Shown: positions 15,944-24,981, counted from the first letter of the stretch. The stretch is 64,000 nt of DNA from Bacteroides ovatus (GCF_001314995.1 NZ_CP012938.1:2356001-2420000), one strand, 5' to 3'. Numbers and translations: made by a program. Notes: generated by a model from the letters alone, not told the origin.

Positions 15944-16984
15944 TTATTTCTTCTCCTTATAGTCTTTCAGGAAGCCTTCCATCAGCCATTTGGCGAGTGC
16001 CTGACGATTGGAATTCATCACCAACCGACGCTGATCGAACGTATTCTGGATATTACCCAACTCCACAAAGACGGAAGCGGGAGTGGTATGGGAAAGTACG
16101 TATAAGTTACGCCCGCTTACTGTGCCGGAAAAGCCCCGGTTGGGTTGATGCTTATCATATTTTGACTCAAACGTATCTTTCATATTATTTGCCAATCGTT
16201 TGCTTTCTCCCTTTTTATTCGAATAATAGAAAAAGACATCCGTTTGTTTTCCCTTACTACGGCTATCAATATGAATAAAAATCGCCCTGCAATAAGAGTA
16301 GTTCTTACGGTCTTTCCGGTAAAGAGCGTTTATTTTATCACAGCGTTGCTGTAAGCGTTGCACCTGATTCAAAGGAATTGGATCACCCATACAAGTCTCC
16401 CGTTTACTGTTTGACAGGTATGAATCATCACGGATACCATCTTTAGCATCTTGAATGATGATACGGACTTCGGCCCCTTCCTGCATCAGGTTACGTGCCA
16501 GACGGAGGGCAATATCATAAGCGTATTCATCTTCGTGCAATTCGTATTTACCAACTTTCCCGATAGCACCCGGATCAGGACCTCCATGTCCGCTGACCAC
16601 ATAGAAGCAAGCACCGGCAAGACGGTTGGAAGTGACTTTCACATTAGCCAGTTGCTTTCCAAACAAAGGTTCGTTGATAGTGGTTCCTATTTTTGTTGAT
16701 TTAGCTTTCGGAGATTGTTGCTTTGTCCCGGTATTTTCGGAAGGTGATTTCTTGATGGGAGGAATAACATACGTCACGCCCACTTTAAGCACATTGTTCT
16801 TTCCCAGTTTCTGTTTATTCAGCTCAATAAAGTCGTCGTAATACTTCTTCGGAGAGCGGTTGTGCCTCAACAGAAAAGAAGAGATACCTTCACCCGCCTT
16901 CGGGGTTGCCTTCTGCTGTGCCCAAAGAGTTGTGCCCGAAAAAAGAAAAGCTAAGAATAAAAGAATATAGAGTTTATTTTTCAT
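15944..16984 (-). CDS. N-acetylmuramoyl-L-alanine amidase with LysM-like domain
   Basis: 346 residues with a signal peptide ending near AQQ (about 22-24). An N-terminal LysM-like module (about 30-75: GEGISSFLLRHNRSPKKYYDDFIELNKQKLGKNNVLKVGVTYVIPP) precedes a linker rich in Lys/Ser. An Amidase_3 domain follows with zinc-type residues in VVSGHGGPDPGA (His), ELHEDEYAYD (Glu), AIFIHIDSRS (His) and the catalytic Glu in ASVFVELGN. It should cleave the bond between N-acetylmuramic acid and L-Ala in the periplasm, acting in cell separation or wall turnover. It is divergent from metY, sharing the 130-bp region at 16985-17113. Confidence 0.9.
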   Translation of the reverse strand: MKNKLYILLFLAFLFSGTTLWAQQKATPKAGEGISSFLLRHNRSPKKYYDDFIELNKQKLGKNNVLKVGVTYVIPPIKKSPSENTGTKQQSPKAKSTKIGTTINEPLFGKQLANVKVTSNRLAGACFYVVSGHGGPDPGAIGKVGKYELHEDEYAYDIALRLARNLMQEGAEVRIIIQDAKDGIRDDSYLSNSKRETCMGDPIPLNQVQRLQQRCDKINALYRKDRKNYSYCRAIFIHIDSRSKGKQTDVFFYYSNKKGESKRLANNMKDTFESKYDKHQPNRGFSGTVSGRNLYVLSHTTPASVFVELGNIQNTFDQRRLVMNSNRQALAKWLMEGFLKDYKEKK

Positions 16985-17036
16985 AACTACATTAACTATC
17001 TCCTTCGCAAGAGTATCATTTCACTCATAAACAGGG

Positions 17037-17065
17037 CAAAAATACAATTATTTTCCCTACTTTTG
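17037..17065. promoter_or_regulatory. Divergent promoters of the amidase and metY
   Basis: Minus strand TATTTTTG (17044-17037) points to the amidase start at 16984; plus strand TACTTTTG (17058-17065) points to metY at 17114. Both match TAnnTTTG and lie back to back, 13 bp apart, so the two genes may share control. Confidence 0.55.
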
Positions 17066-17113
17066 CAGCATTAAAACATTTTTTGAAATAAAACATTAAA
17101 ACCCGATAACATT

Positions 17114-18394
17114 ATGGCAAAACAATTCAAACCGGAAACCCTGTGTGTACAGGCAGGATGGACGCCTAAAAAAGGCGAACCACGCGTATTGCCCATCTAT
17201 CAAAGTACAACTTTCAAATACGATACCAGCGAGCAGATGGCCCGCCTGTTCGACCTGGAAGACAGTGGTTACTTTTATACCCGCCTGCAAAATCCAACGA
17301 ATGACGCTGTTGCCGCCAAAATCGCTGCCCTTGAAGGTGGTGTAGCCGCTATGCTGACTTCCAGCGGCCAGGCTGCCAACTTCTATGCCATTTTTAATAT
17401 CTGTCAGGCAGGAGATCACTTTGTTTGCTCTTCCGCTATTTACGGAGGTACGTTCAACCTGTTTGGCGTGACTATGAAGAAGCTAGGCATCGATGTGACT
17501 TTCGTTCATCCGGATGCCAGCGAAGAAGAAATTTCTGCAGCTTTCAAACCGAATACAAAAGCTTTATTCGGTGAAACGATTTCCAACCCTTCTCTTGAAG
17601 TACTGGATATTGAGAAATTTGCACGCATCGCACACAGTCACGGGGTTCCCTTGATTGTTGACAACACTTTCCCGACCCCGATCAACTGCCGCCCATTTGA
17701 ATGGGGAGCTGACATCGTGGTTCATTCTACTACCAAATACATGGACGGACACGCTACAAGCGTAGGTGGCTGTATCGTAGACAGCGGTAATTTTGACTGG
17801 GATGCTCATGCTGAAAAATTCCCGGGACTTTGTACTCCGGACGAGTCATACCACGGACTGACTTATACCAAAGCATTCGGCAAAGGTGCTTATATCACCA
17901 AAGCAACTGCCCAACTGATGCGTGACCTCGGCAGCATCCAAAGCCCGCAAAATTCTTTCTTATTGAATCTGGGACTTGAAACGTTGCACCTGCGTATGCC
18001 TCAACACTGCCGCAACGCGCAGAAAGTAGCCGAATATCTTTCTAAAAATGAGAAAGTTGCCTGGGTAAACTATTGCGGACTGCCGGACAATAAATATTAT
18101 AGCCTTGCACAGAAATATATGCCGAATGGTTCCTGCGGAGTCATCTCCTTCGGACTGAAAGGCGGACGTGACGTATCTATCAAGTTTATGGATTCACTGG
18201 AATTCATTGCGATCGTTACTCACGTGGCGGATGCACGTAGTTGCGTGCTCCATCCGGCGAGCCATACTCACCGCCAGTTGACGGATGAGCAACTGATGGA
18301 AGCAGGTGTACGCCCGGACTTGATCCGTCTATCGGTAGGTATCGAAAATGCGGATGATATTATTGCTGATATCGAACAGGCATTGAACGCATAA
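17114..18394 (+). CDS. metY: O-acetylhomoserine aminocarboxypropyltransferase (sulfhydrylase)
   Basis: 426 residues, the length typical of MetY; cystathionine gamma-synthase is about 40 residues shorter. A Cys/Met-metabolism PLP enzyme: Lys208 in HSTTKYMDGH binds PLP, with TYTRLQNPTNDAVAAKIAALEGG early and SVGIENADDIIADIEQAL at the C-terminus. It makes homocysteine from O-acetylhomoserine and sulfide in methionine synthesis. It is single and ends in a strong hairpin at 18425-18456. No SAM riboswitch is visible ahead of it. Confidence 0.94.
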   Translation: MAKQFKPETLCVQAGWTPKKGEPRVLPIYQSTTFKYDTSEQMARLFDLEDSGYFYTRLQNPTNDAVAAKIAALEGGVAAMLTSSGQAANFYAIFNICQAGDHFVCSSAIYGGTFNLFGVTMKKLGIDVTFVHPDASEEEISAAFKPNTKALFGETISNPSLEVLDIEKFARIAHSHGVPLIVDNTFPTPINCRPFEWGADIVVHSTTKYMDGHATSVGGCIVDSGNFDWDAHAEKFPGLCTPDESYHGLTYTKAFGKGAYITKATAQLMRDLGSIQSPQNSFLLNLGLETLHLRMPQHCRNAQKVAEYLSKNEKVAWVNYCGLPDNKYYSLAQKYMPNGSCGVISFGLKGGRDVSIKFMDSLEFIAIVTHVADARSCVLHPASHTHRQLTDEQLMEAGVRPDLIRLSVGIENADDIIADIEQALNA

Positions 18395-18424
18395 GAATAC
18401 CGTAAAGGCATAAAATAATAAGAG

Positions 18425-18456
18425 AAGGCACGGGAATGAAATATTTCCCGTGCCTT
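18425..18456 (+). terminator. Terminator after metY
   Basis: Perfect 12-bp stem AAGGCACGGGAA/TTCCCGTGCCTT with an 8-nt loop, then CTTATTTT. Confidence 0.88.
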
Positions 18457-18532
18457 CTTATTTTCCACAAAAAGAAAGTTAATTTCGAAGAGAATCATTT
18501 CAAATGTGAACCGATAAATCCTCCCGGATGTT

Positions 18533-18540
18533 TATCTTTG
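18533..18540 (+). promoter_or_regulatory. Promoter -7 box of the MBL-fold hydrolase
   Basis: TATCTTTG 24 bp before the ATG at 18565. This supports that start over the in-frame ATG at 18436, which lies inside the metY terminator. Confidence 0.6.
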
Positions 18541-18564
18541 CAGGGAACCAAATTCTGCAGAGAT

Positions 18565-19332
18565 ATGAAAAAGAATCTATTAGTAGCATTCGTATTATGC
18601 CTTTCTTACGGATTTTCTTATTCCCATTCGTTTGATAAACCAATTAATCAGACAGCAAAGATGTCAAACTTTGAAATGGATTCGTTTACCACCAAGAATG
18701 GTAAAAGCTTGAAGATCACTTTCTTCAAACATGCCAGCTTATTACTGGACTATGCAGGACAAAAAATATTCATTGATCCTGTTTCCGATTATGCCGACTA
18801 TACACAACAGCCGAAAGCGGATTTCATTCTGATTACGCATGAACATGGCGACCATTTCGATACTAAAGCAATAGCAGCTATCGAAACAAACCAGACCAAA
18901 ATTATAGCTAATCCTAACTGCCGGAAAAAGCTGAATAGAGGACAAGAGATGAAGAACGGTGATGTGCTTCAACTCGCCAAAGATATCAAACTGGAAGCCG
19001 TACCCGCCTATAATACGACTCCCGGCAGGGATAAATTTCATCCCAAAGGACGTGACAACGGATATATTCTGACTTTAGGAGGAACTCGTATTTATATTGC
19101 CGGAGATACGGAGGATATTCCGGAACTAAACCAAGTGAAAGATATTGATATCGCTTTTCTGCCGGTTAACCAACCATATACCATGACACCGGAACAAGCG
19201 ATACGGGCAGCCAAAATCATCAAGCCACGTGTTTTGTACCCTTATCATTACGGAGAAACAGATATCCATAAAGTAAAAGACGGATTGAAAAATGAGACAG
19301 GCACAGAAGTACGTATCCGGGCTTTGCAATAA
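18565..19332 (+). CDS. Exported MBL-fold metal-dependent hydrolase
   Basis: 255 residues from the ATG at 18565. A signal peptide (MKKNLLVAFVLCLSYGFSYSHS) sends it to the periplasm. It has a metallo-beta-lactamase fold of the UlaG/YycJ-like Zn-dependent type: HASLLLDYAGQKIFIDPVSDYAD, HxHxDH as ITHEHGDHFD (about 90-99), GDTED (about 181-185), and final strand YPYHYGETD with its metal His. It probably hydrolyses a small lactone or phosphoester. Proteins of this group are often annotated as MBL fold metallo-hydrolases only. A near-perfect inverted repeat at 19400-19445 follows. Confidence 0.85.
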   Translation: MKKNLLVAFVLCLSYGFSYSHSFDKPINQTAKMSNFEMDSFTTKNGKSLKITFFKHASLLLDYAGQKIFIDPVSDYADYTQQPKADFILITHEHGDHFDTKAIAAIETNQTKIIANPNCRKKLNRGQEMKNGDVLQLAKDIKLEAVPAYNTTPGRDKFHPKGRDNGYILTLGGTRIYIAGDTEDIPELNQVKDIDIAFLPVNQPYTMTPEQAIRAAKIIKPRVLYPYHYGETDIHKVKDGLKNETGTEVRIRALQ

Positions 19333-19399
19333 GATATACGTAAATAATCAGAAAGTGGCTGAAAATATACTCACCTGAATATCCGAAAGGACCTTGAAT

Positions 19400-19445
19400 A
19401 AAGTGCACTCCAAAAGTTAGATCTAAAACTTTTGGGGTGCACTTT
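19400..19445. repeat. 19-bp inverted repeat between convergent genes
   Basis: AAAGTGCACTCCAAAAGTT (19400-19418) and AACTTTTGGGGTGCACTTT (19427-19445) differ at one position, which would be a G-U pair in RNA. The centre is the palindrome AGATCT plus AA. It may be a bidirectional terminator for the MBL hydrolase and the convergent lipoprotein gene, though there is no T-run, or the remains of IS ends. Confidence 0.7.
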
Positions 19446-19538
19446 AATATCTCAATAAGAATGATTTTCGCTTCAAGGGCTTTCCAAACATTCAGTCCCT
19501 TATAAAGAGCTTTTCCTTTTTTAATCAGTTACTTCCAA

Positions 19539-20429
19539 TCACACAGCCTCGGCAGACAAACTGGAAATCACTGTATCCACCCAATATACAACTGTTCTAT
19601 CCGCCGGCAAAACTCCTTCCAGATAAGGTGAATCGGATACCTCCTCCAACCATGCCGTAGTAATCGGTCCTCTTTCTCTTGTAGAACTTTGAGTTCCTAA
19701 ATACGGACTAAAATTAAAAAACGTGTGTTGTTGCTCTACATTATTTTTATCTATATATGTAAAAACAAAAGCCTTTTTCTGTTTTCCACCCAATGAAGCC
19801 CACTCTATCTGGTATGTTCCTTCAACAAGAATTTGCTCATCCTCTGTCTTATAAATGAATTTCCCTCCTGTTCCTTCTTCAGATAAATGATATACATCAT
19901 CCGGCCGCAAAATGCAGATATCTCCTTTATTTATAAAAGAATAAGGAGCCATTGCCACATTTACTTTTTCCTGCAACTCGCTTTCCGAATCCAATGACAA
20001 CATATCTTCACTGGGTCTGGAAACCTGAAATTCAGGTTGGTCGACGCACATAAATGTCAATACGCCATAAGAAACAGTCACAGGCAGGGTGACATAATTA
20101 CCATCCTTATCAGTAACGGTAACCGTTACTTTCCCTTTTTTACCATGCGAACTAAGCCATAATCGGTTGTCGATGACTGTTGCTGTCACAATTGTTTCAT
20201 CGGAGCTTTGTGCAGAGTAGCCACCTTTTCCATTGGCTATCCCGATATTCTCCGCTTCCCATCCGTTAAGATACAAGACTGTAGAAGAAACTGTGTTTGT
20301 ACAAGTTCCTGTTTCGTCAACCAGTTCGGAACCACTAAATAAGATAATCTCTGCATCATCTTGACAGGCTGATACACAAAAAGCCATAACAGAAAGAAGA
20401 AAGAAGCCTAATAAAGTTTTTGTTTTCAT
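19539..20429 (-). CDS. Lipoprotein with a BIG2/Ig-like domain
   Basis: 296 residues from the ATG at 20429 (MKTKTLLGFFLLSVMAFCVSAC, lipobox Cys22); an upstream in-frame ATG at 20459 would bury the signal peptide. After CQDDAEI, an acidic run suggesting surface export, residues 25-130 have the pattern of a bacterial Ig-like BIG2 domain (VSSTVLYLNGW...SSDETIVTATVIDNRLWLSSHGKKGKVTVTVTDKDGNYVTLPVTV). The rest (130-296) is Ser/Glu-rich beta sequence of no recognised family. Probably an outer-membrane surface lipoprotein. No operon partner is obvious. Confidence 0.7.
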   Translation of the reverse strand: MKTKTLLGFFLLSVMAFCVSACQDDAEIILFSGSELVDETGTCTNTVSSTVLYLNGWEAENIGIANGKGGYSAQSSDETIVTATVIDNRLWLSSHGKKGKVTVTVTDKDGNYVTLPVTVSYGVLTFMCVDQPEFQVSRPSEDMLSLDSESELQEKVNVAMAPYSFINKGDICILRPDDVYHLSEEGTGGKFIYKTEDEQILVEGTYQIEWASLGGKQKKAFVFTYIDKNNVEQQHTFFNFSPYLGTQSSTRERGPITTAWLEEVSDSPYLEGVLPADRTVVYWVDTVISSLSAEAV

Positions 20430-20473
20430 ATTTTCAGTGGTATGGTTAAATCCCGGCATATGCCATTGTTTTG

Positions 20474-20510
20474 CAAAGATATAAAGTATTTGTAAAAAAC
20501 ACTATCTTTG
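20474..20510. promoter_or_regulatory. Back-to-back -7 boxes (divergent)
   Basis: CAAAGATA (20474-20481, minus-strand TATCTTTG) feeds the lipoprotein gene, whose ATG is at 20429. TATCTTTG (20503-20510) faces right, where no ORF starts within 300 bp. The two boxes are a perfect 8-bp inverted repeat. Confidence 0.5.
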
Positions 20511-20596
20511 TATGAAAAGTTACCAATAGTACAGATCCACTAGATTCTTCCATACAGCGTAAGTTATATGAGATATACAACAGAAGGTCGTTGAAA

Positions 20597-20643
20597 AGGA
20601 CGTTCCCGGGGGAAAAAGGGAATGGGAAATACGGGAACGTCCT
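20597..20643 (-). terminator. GC-rich hairpin after the DUF4369 gene
   Basis: Perfect 12-bp stem AGGACGTTCCCG/CGGGAACGTCCT with a 23-nt purine-rich loop, 157 bp beyond the DUF4369 stop. On the minus strand it is followed by TTTTC, so it can terminate that unit. The rest of the gap at 20430-20799 holds only the -7 boxes. Confidence 0.55.
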
Positions 20644-20799
20644 CAAAACATAACAATACAGAAATATGGACTTTCACAAGGGCGCATTTCTGTCTCTCTT
20701 ATGCAACATTCCCTTCTATAAAAATATGGAGGAAATATCTGGAGAGGATATTATTATGTGGGAAATTTAGTTTATAGTCTTAAAAGCAATCTGATTGCA

Positions 20800-21342
20800 T
20801 CAAAGTGATGAACGATAGGCAGTCCGAATATATTCTCCTACTGCATTGTCATCATTGATTTCTATGTATTTTTTCAATAAATCCGCAAATCCGGATTTTA
20901 TCTGTTCCGTTTGCTTGTTCTCGCAGGCTGTAGAATATTCATCAACAGCCATGAGAAAATCCTGCATTCGTTCATTCAGCATTGTTCCTCCTGTGCAAAC
21001 CACATCGGAAATATAGGCTTGGATACTACCATTTTCTATGACAACAGGGAGGCGGTATTCCAGTCCCGATTTGCCGGCACGAATAGAAAGCACTTTTACT
21101 ACGGGCGACACAATAGTCACCGTATCGGAAAAATCAAACTTTCCGTGGACTATTTCTGCACTATCTACCAGCTGCCCGCTCGAAAAATCTTTCATATAAA
21201 CCATTTTTCCTTCGAATTCGGGCAAAGGTGTACTACCGTTAATCTCGTAACCTTTTATCTGATGCCCGGTGCAAGCCACTATCAGACATATTCCCGGAAG
21301 AAAAGATAAAAGTTTCACATATCTGTTCATTAAGCTCTTCAT
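20800..21342 (-). CDS. DUF4369-type lipoprotein without a thioredoxin domain
   Basis: 180 residues. The lipoprotein signal MNRYVKLLSFLPGICLIVAC has Cys at about 24; a second in-frame Met precedes it. The mature part (GYEINGSTPLPEFEGKMVYMKDFSSGQLVDSAEIVHGKFDFSDTV) is the DUF4369 beta-sandwich. In Bacteroidetes this domain normally heads thioredoxin/AhpC-type disulfide reductases, but the chain ends after about 70 further helical residues (TTACENKQTEQIKSGFADLLKKYIEI) with no CXXC. It may be a truncated gene or a stand-alone partner. An OMP gene lies upstream on the same strand. Confidence 0.7.
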   Translation of the reverse strand: MKSLMNRYVKLLSFLPGICLIVACTGHQIKGYEINGSTPLPEFEGKMVYMKDFSSGQLVDSAEIVHGKFDFSDTVTIVSPVVKVLSIRAGKSGLEYRLPVVIENGSIQAYISDVVCTGGTMLNERMQDFLMAVDEYSTACENKQTEQIKSGFADLLKKYIEINDDNAVGEYIRTAYRSSL

Positions 21343-21426
21343 TCTTCTTTAAAAAAGAAAAGCCGTCCGCACTATCAGCTGAACGGCTTTCTCTTTTCAT
21401 TCATACATTTGTATAATCATTCATCC

Positions 21427-22293
21427 TTAGAATCTGAATCCCAGTTTCACTACAGGCATTTCAAATATTTTGATATTGTGGTGACTGGCGTTATATTTAT
21501 CAAATCCTTTCGGGCAAATCTGTATCAAGTCATAGCGGTAAGCCAGAGGGTGCATTTCGAAACCGAAAACAAAACCTTTGGCAATGCTATACTCAATACC
21601 TGCTACGGCAGCTACTTTGAAACCGTACATCTGACCGGCTTTACTTCCGGAAACATAGACCTGTGACGGAAGTTCTTCCGAGTCGTCACTATCCTTATAG
21701 GTGTCTCCGGTGTATGGTTCGGTTGTTTCAATGCGTGCCATCTGGAAGCCGAGTGCGCCTCCAAGATACGGATGAATACGTTCGTTGCGAGTCTTGAAAT
21801 AGTAGTTGGAACCGACAGATACATACCAGTTGTTAGTCATCTGTGCATTGATATAACTTTGCGCAGGGATAATCATGTCGGGTACACTGTTGTCTCCTTC
21901 TACATAGTCTTTCTTAGGAGTGAGGCTGACGTTCATGCTGAACTGGAAATTTACATCCCAATTGTCAGACACAAAATACTTACCTTCAATTCCGGCTATA
22001 TTGACCAGACTATTATTATTCAGACTCCCGATGTTCAGATAGCGGTTCAGATCGCCGGAGTTATCCGTCCCTCCATTTGGAAGTCCGACTACTCCTCCAT
22101 CATTGGAGAACTTGGGAAGCAGATAAGAAGTGTTTTCATTAAAAAACTTTCCGCTACCAAGCAGGACTGAAACCTGCCACTGTCCTTTCTTCGGGACAAA
22201 CGACGCATCATCACTGCTGCTGTAACGCTGCGCCATTGAAGGCGCAGCTGTCATACAGGTCAGCAAAAGTAATGTGCATAGTTTTTTTATCAT
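21427..22293 (-). CDS. Outer-membrane beta-barrel protein next to the coiled-coil lipoprotein
   Basis: 288 residues with a cleavable signal (MIKKLCTLLLLTCMTAAPSMAQ). The mature chain shows at least ten amphipathic strands (WQVSVLLGSGKFF, VNIAGIEGKYFVS, WDVNFQFSMNVSL, NWYVSVGSNYYFK, IHPYLGGALGFQMARIE, MYGFKVAAVAGIEYSI, FVFGFEMHPLAYRYDL) and ends VVKLGFRF, with a C-terminal Phe as in BAM substrates. A Tyr/Ser/Asp-rich loop (PYTGDTYKDSDDSEE) would face outside. It is 26 bp downstream of the 857-residue coiled-coil lipoprotein on the same strand, so both are very likely one operon controlled by the invertible segment at 24979-25284. Confidence 0.8.
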   Translation of the reverse strand: MIKKLCTLLLLTCMTAAPSMAQRYSSSDDASFVPKKGQWQVSVLLGSGKFFNENTSYLLPKFSNDGGVVGLPNGGTDNSGDLNRYLNIGSLNNNSLVNIAGIEGKYFVSDNWDVNFQFSMNVSLTPKKDYVEGDNSVPDMIIPAQSYINAQMTNNWYVSVGSNYYFKTRNERIHPYLGGALGFQMARIETTEPYTGDTYKDSDDSEELPSQVYVSGSKAGQMYGFKVAAVAGIEYSIAKGFVFGFEMHPLAYRYDLIQICPKGFDKYNASHHNIKIFEMPVVKLGFRF

Positions 22294-22319
22294 CTTGTTA
22301 CTTTTACGTAGTTAGGGAA

Positions 22320-24893
22320 TTATTTCAAGAAGATAGCAAGAAGTGCTTTCAATTGAGCGCTTGCAGCATCATAGTCTGCCTTGGCAGCATCATATTCAGC
22401 CTGTTTTACTTTGATATTTTCCTGAATACTTGCCAATGATTCAGTAATATAATCTGTATCAGTATAAGTACCTGCCGCTAATTTCTCTATATTTCTCTTA
22501 GCTTTAGCAACATCGGCCTTAGCGGCAGTGACATTTGCCAGAGCAATCATGTATTCTTCCTTAACCAAGTTTTTGATAGCTTCCAAGGAACCTAAATCAC
22601 CATTAGTAAAGTTATTATTCAAATAAACAGTGATTTCCGTTTCAATCTTACCTTTGATAATTTCATTATTGCCGTATTCTTTTTGTACTGTTTCAATATT
22701 ATCATTTACTTCTTTAAAGACTTTATCATAAGCAGCCTGGGCTTCGTCGTTAGCTTTCTTAGCTTTATCTACAGCATCCGCCAAAGCAGCATTTGCTTTA
22801 TCTTGAGCAGCCTGCTCTACAGCTTTTTGAGCAGTAAATGCTTCTTTCAAAGCTTTGTAAGTTTCTACCTGATCAATTATAGCCTGTAGACTAGCCGTTT
22901 CTGCTGTTGCCCAAATCATCTTACCAAGAGAACCATAATTACCATTCTTCAAAGCGTCTACATGGTTACCACCAGCCGCAGCTATTACTTCGTCCTTAGA
23001 TACTGGCAATCTTCTTGGATTATTACCTGAATTGAAATTATCGCTAAATACAGCAGAAGAAGCAGATTTCCACTTTTCCAATGGAGTCTTTACACTGGAA
23101 TCTTGCTCTACATCTATTAATTTTCCAATATTTTCTTTACTAATTTCATTTGCAGTAGCAATGTCACCAGCATCCCAAATGATAAAGCCTAAATCTACTC
23201 CAACAACTTTTTTAAAGTTATCAGCGTCTGCTATCAACCAAGCAGAGATTTTTTTCGTATCACTTCCTTTTGTTGCAGTTGCCTTAGTAACTTGTGCTTC
23301 TTTAGCCAATGCATCCTTATAGTATGCAACTAAAGCCGTAGCTACAGCATCAATATTAGCTTCTTTTTTTCTATCTTCTGGTTTAAGTCCATTATATTTC
23401 TTTATTGCAGCATTAGCGGCTGCCTCTGATTTCTCCAAATCTATTTTCAGACTTTCATCATAAGCTGCCATTGCATCTTCCCATGCTTTATAATCTTTAG
23501 CATAGTTCTCTTCTGCTTCTTTTTGTGCTGCAAGAGCTGTAGCCAATTGTGGTTTGGCCCATTCTATATTTTCCAAATCAACACCTTTAGTAGCCTTATC
23601 AATCAGCTTAACCCAACCATCAATCTGACTTTGTGCTTCAGTAATTTGTATACCTTTAGCATAGGCAAAAGTACCAGTATTAGAATTATAACCAGCAACA
23701 GTTGTTCCACCAGATATTGCATCATTTAATCCTTTCTTTACACTTTCAGCCTCCACTTTCTTAGAATAAGCTGCAGCTGTTTTAGCTTTGTTCTTGTTAG
23801 AGTTCTGGTTATTTTTAGCAGTCTCCAACTTATTGCTAGTAGCTTCCAAGTCAGATATCAGTTTAGGATTAGCAACTTCCAGCTTACCTTTTTCAATATT
23901 ATATTGTTGTTCCTTGACTTTTGCAGCAGCAATCTCTTCTTCCAGCTTCTTGACTTCTGCTTCCCAATCTGCAACAGTAGTATACTCATTATCCAAGATA
24001 GCTTTCAAGTTATCAGCATACTTCTGCGTCATTTCTAAAGCAAATTCTGCATTTTTCAATGCATTATCCAAAACCGCTTCTAAATTATTATCAGCTACTA
24101 TATCAGAATAGTTAGCTAATTGCTCCTGAAGTTTTTTTAAGCTACCGGCTTTATAGCCATCCACAGACTGGGTAGGATCTTCAGTAATAAGATAAACATA
24201 ATACTTAGTCGTAGAAGAATTAGTCTCCGTGCTTTCATCCGGATTTGTAGTAGTAGTGGAATTTGCAACTTCCGATGACAGAATTCTTTTGATAACAGTT
24301 GTTGAATATCCATACATTGCCTTGTCCATTGCTTGTTTTGCATAGGCGACTTGCGCTTGTACACCATTCAAACGAGCTTGTTCTTCATCTGTCAGCAATA
24401 ACTTGGAAGCTTCAATCTGTTCCATAGCTTGCTTGTAAGCTTCCTGTGCTTTAGCAGTGACAGTTTCGGCAAGAAGCATTTTTTCCTTATACTGCTCAAC
24501 AATCAATGCCTTTTCATTTTCCCACTTAGTTTTGTCAGCTTCCGCTTTTGCAATGGCAGCTTCCGCTTCCGCTTTAGCTTGTGCAGTAGCAGCTTCTTCC
24601 TTTTCAATCAGGAGTTGCTTCAACTGAATATTCAGTTCATGCAACTGCAAATCAATTTCTGCAGATTTATTCTGAAGTGCCAAACCTGCATTAACTAACT
24701 CTTGCTCTGCAACCTGTGCTTTTCTCAATTCAGCCTCTACAAGCTCAACTGCAGCTTGAGCTTTGATAAAATCAGACTTTGCTCCCCTAAGTTCTGCAAT
24801 GCCTTCCGGTTCATCGGTATCAATACATCCCGTGAATGTCGCCGTCGTACCTGCCATGAGCAAGGTTGCGACTAAATACGTCCATTTTCTCAT
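22320..24893 (-). CDS. Very large coiled-coil lipoprotein (857 residues), surface-exposed candidate
   Basis: A lipoprotein signal ends in TFTGC (Cys23). The residues after it, CIDTDEPEGIAEL, are acidic like a Bacteroidetes surface-export signal. From about residue 35 the chain is heavily charged and rich in Ala, Glu, Lys and Gln (AELVEAELRKAQVAEQELVNAG, AEAEAAIAKAEADKTKWENEKALIVEQYKEKMLL), with heptad-like spacing. A shorter non-coiled part occupies about residues 195-240 (Thr/Ser-rich, NSTTTTNPDEST) and another about 540-650. No catalytic motif. It likely forms a long surface fibre, stalk or adhesin. The promoter region is flanked by 20-bp inverted repeats and a recombinase gene. A barrel gene follows 26 bp downstream. 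Confidence 0.75.
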   Translation of the reverse strand: MRKWTYLVATLLMAGTTATFTGCIDTDEPEGIAELRGAKSDFIKAQAAVELVEAELRKAQVAEQELVNAGLALQNKSAEIDLQLHELNIQLKQLLIEKEEAATAQAKAEAEAAIAKAEADKTKWENEKALIVEQYKEKMLLAETVTAKAQEAYKQAMEQIEASKLLLTDEEQARLNGVQAQVAYAKQAMDKAMYGYSTTVIKRILSSEVANSTTTTNPDESTETNSSTTKYYVYLITEDPTQSVDGYKAGSLKKLQEQLANYSDIVADNNLEAVLDNALKNAEFALEMTQKYADNLKAILDNEYTTVADWEAEVKKLEEEIAAAKVKEQQYNIEKGKLEVANPKLISDLEATSNKLETAKNNQNSNKNKAKTAAAYSKKVEAESVKKGLNDAISGGTTVAGYNSNTGTFAYAKGIQITEAQSQIDGWVKLIDKATKGVDLENIEWAKPQLATALAAQKEAEENYAKDYKAWEDAMAAYDESLKIDLEKSEAAANAAIKKYNGLKPEDRKKEANIDAVATALVAYYKDALAKEAQVTKATATKGSDTKKISAWLIADADNFKKVVGVDLGFIIWDAGDIATANEISKENIGKLIDVEQDSSVKTPLEKWKSASSAVFSDNFNSGNNPRRLPVSKDEVIAAAGGNHVDALKNGNYGSLGKMIWATAETASLQAIIDQVETYKALKEAFTAQKAVEQAAQDKANAALADAVDKAKKANDEAQAAYDKVFKEVNDNIETVQKEYGNNEIIKGKIETEITVYLNNNFTNGDLGSLEAIKNLVKEEYMIALANVTAAKADVAKAKRNIEKLAAGTYTDTDYITESLASIQENIKVKQAEYDAAKADYDAASAQLKALLAIFLK

Positions 24894-24981
24894 AAAAGTA
24901 AATTAAATGTTATACAATTAATAAATAAAAAATTTGTTTGTACTAATTCATGATTTATTTCGCTTCACTCCCCCTCTTCCC

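Noticed and set aside
19400..19445. Insertion sequence remnant
   Set aside because: The 19-bp inverted repeat could be joined IS ends, but no transposase fragment or target duplication is visible. A terminator-like role between convergent genes explains it as well.
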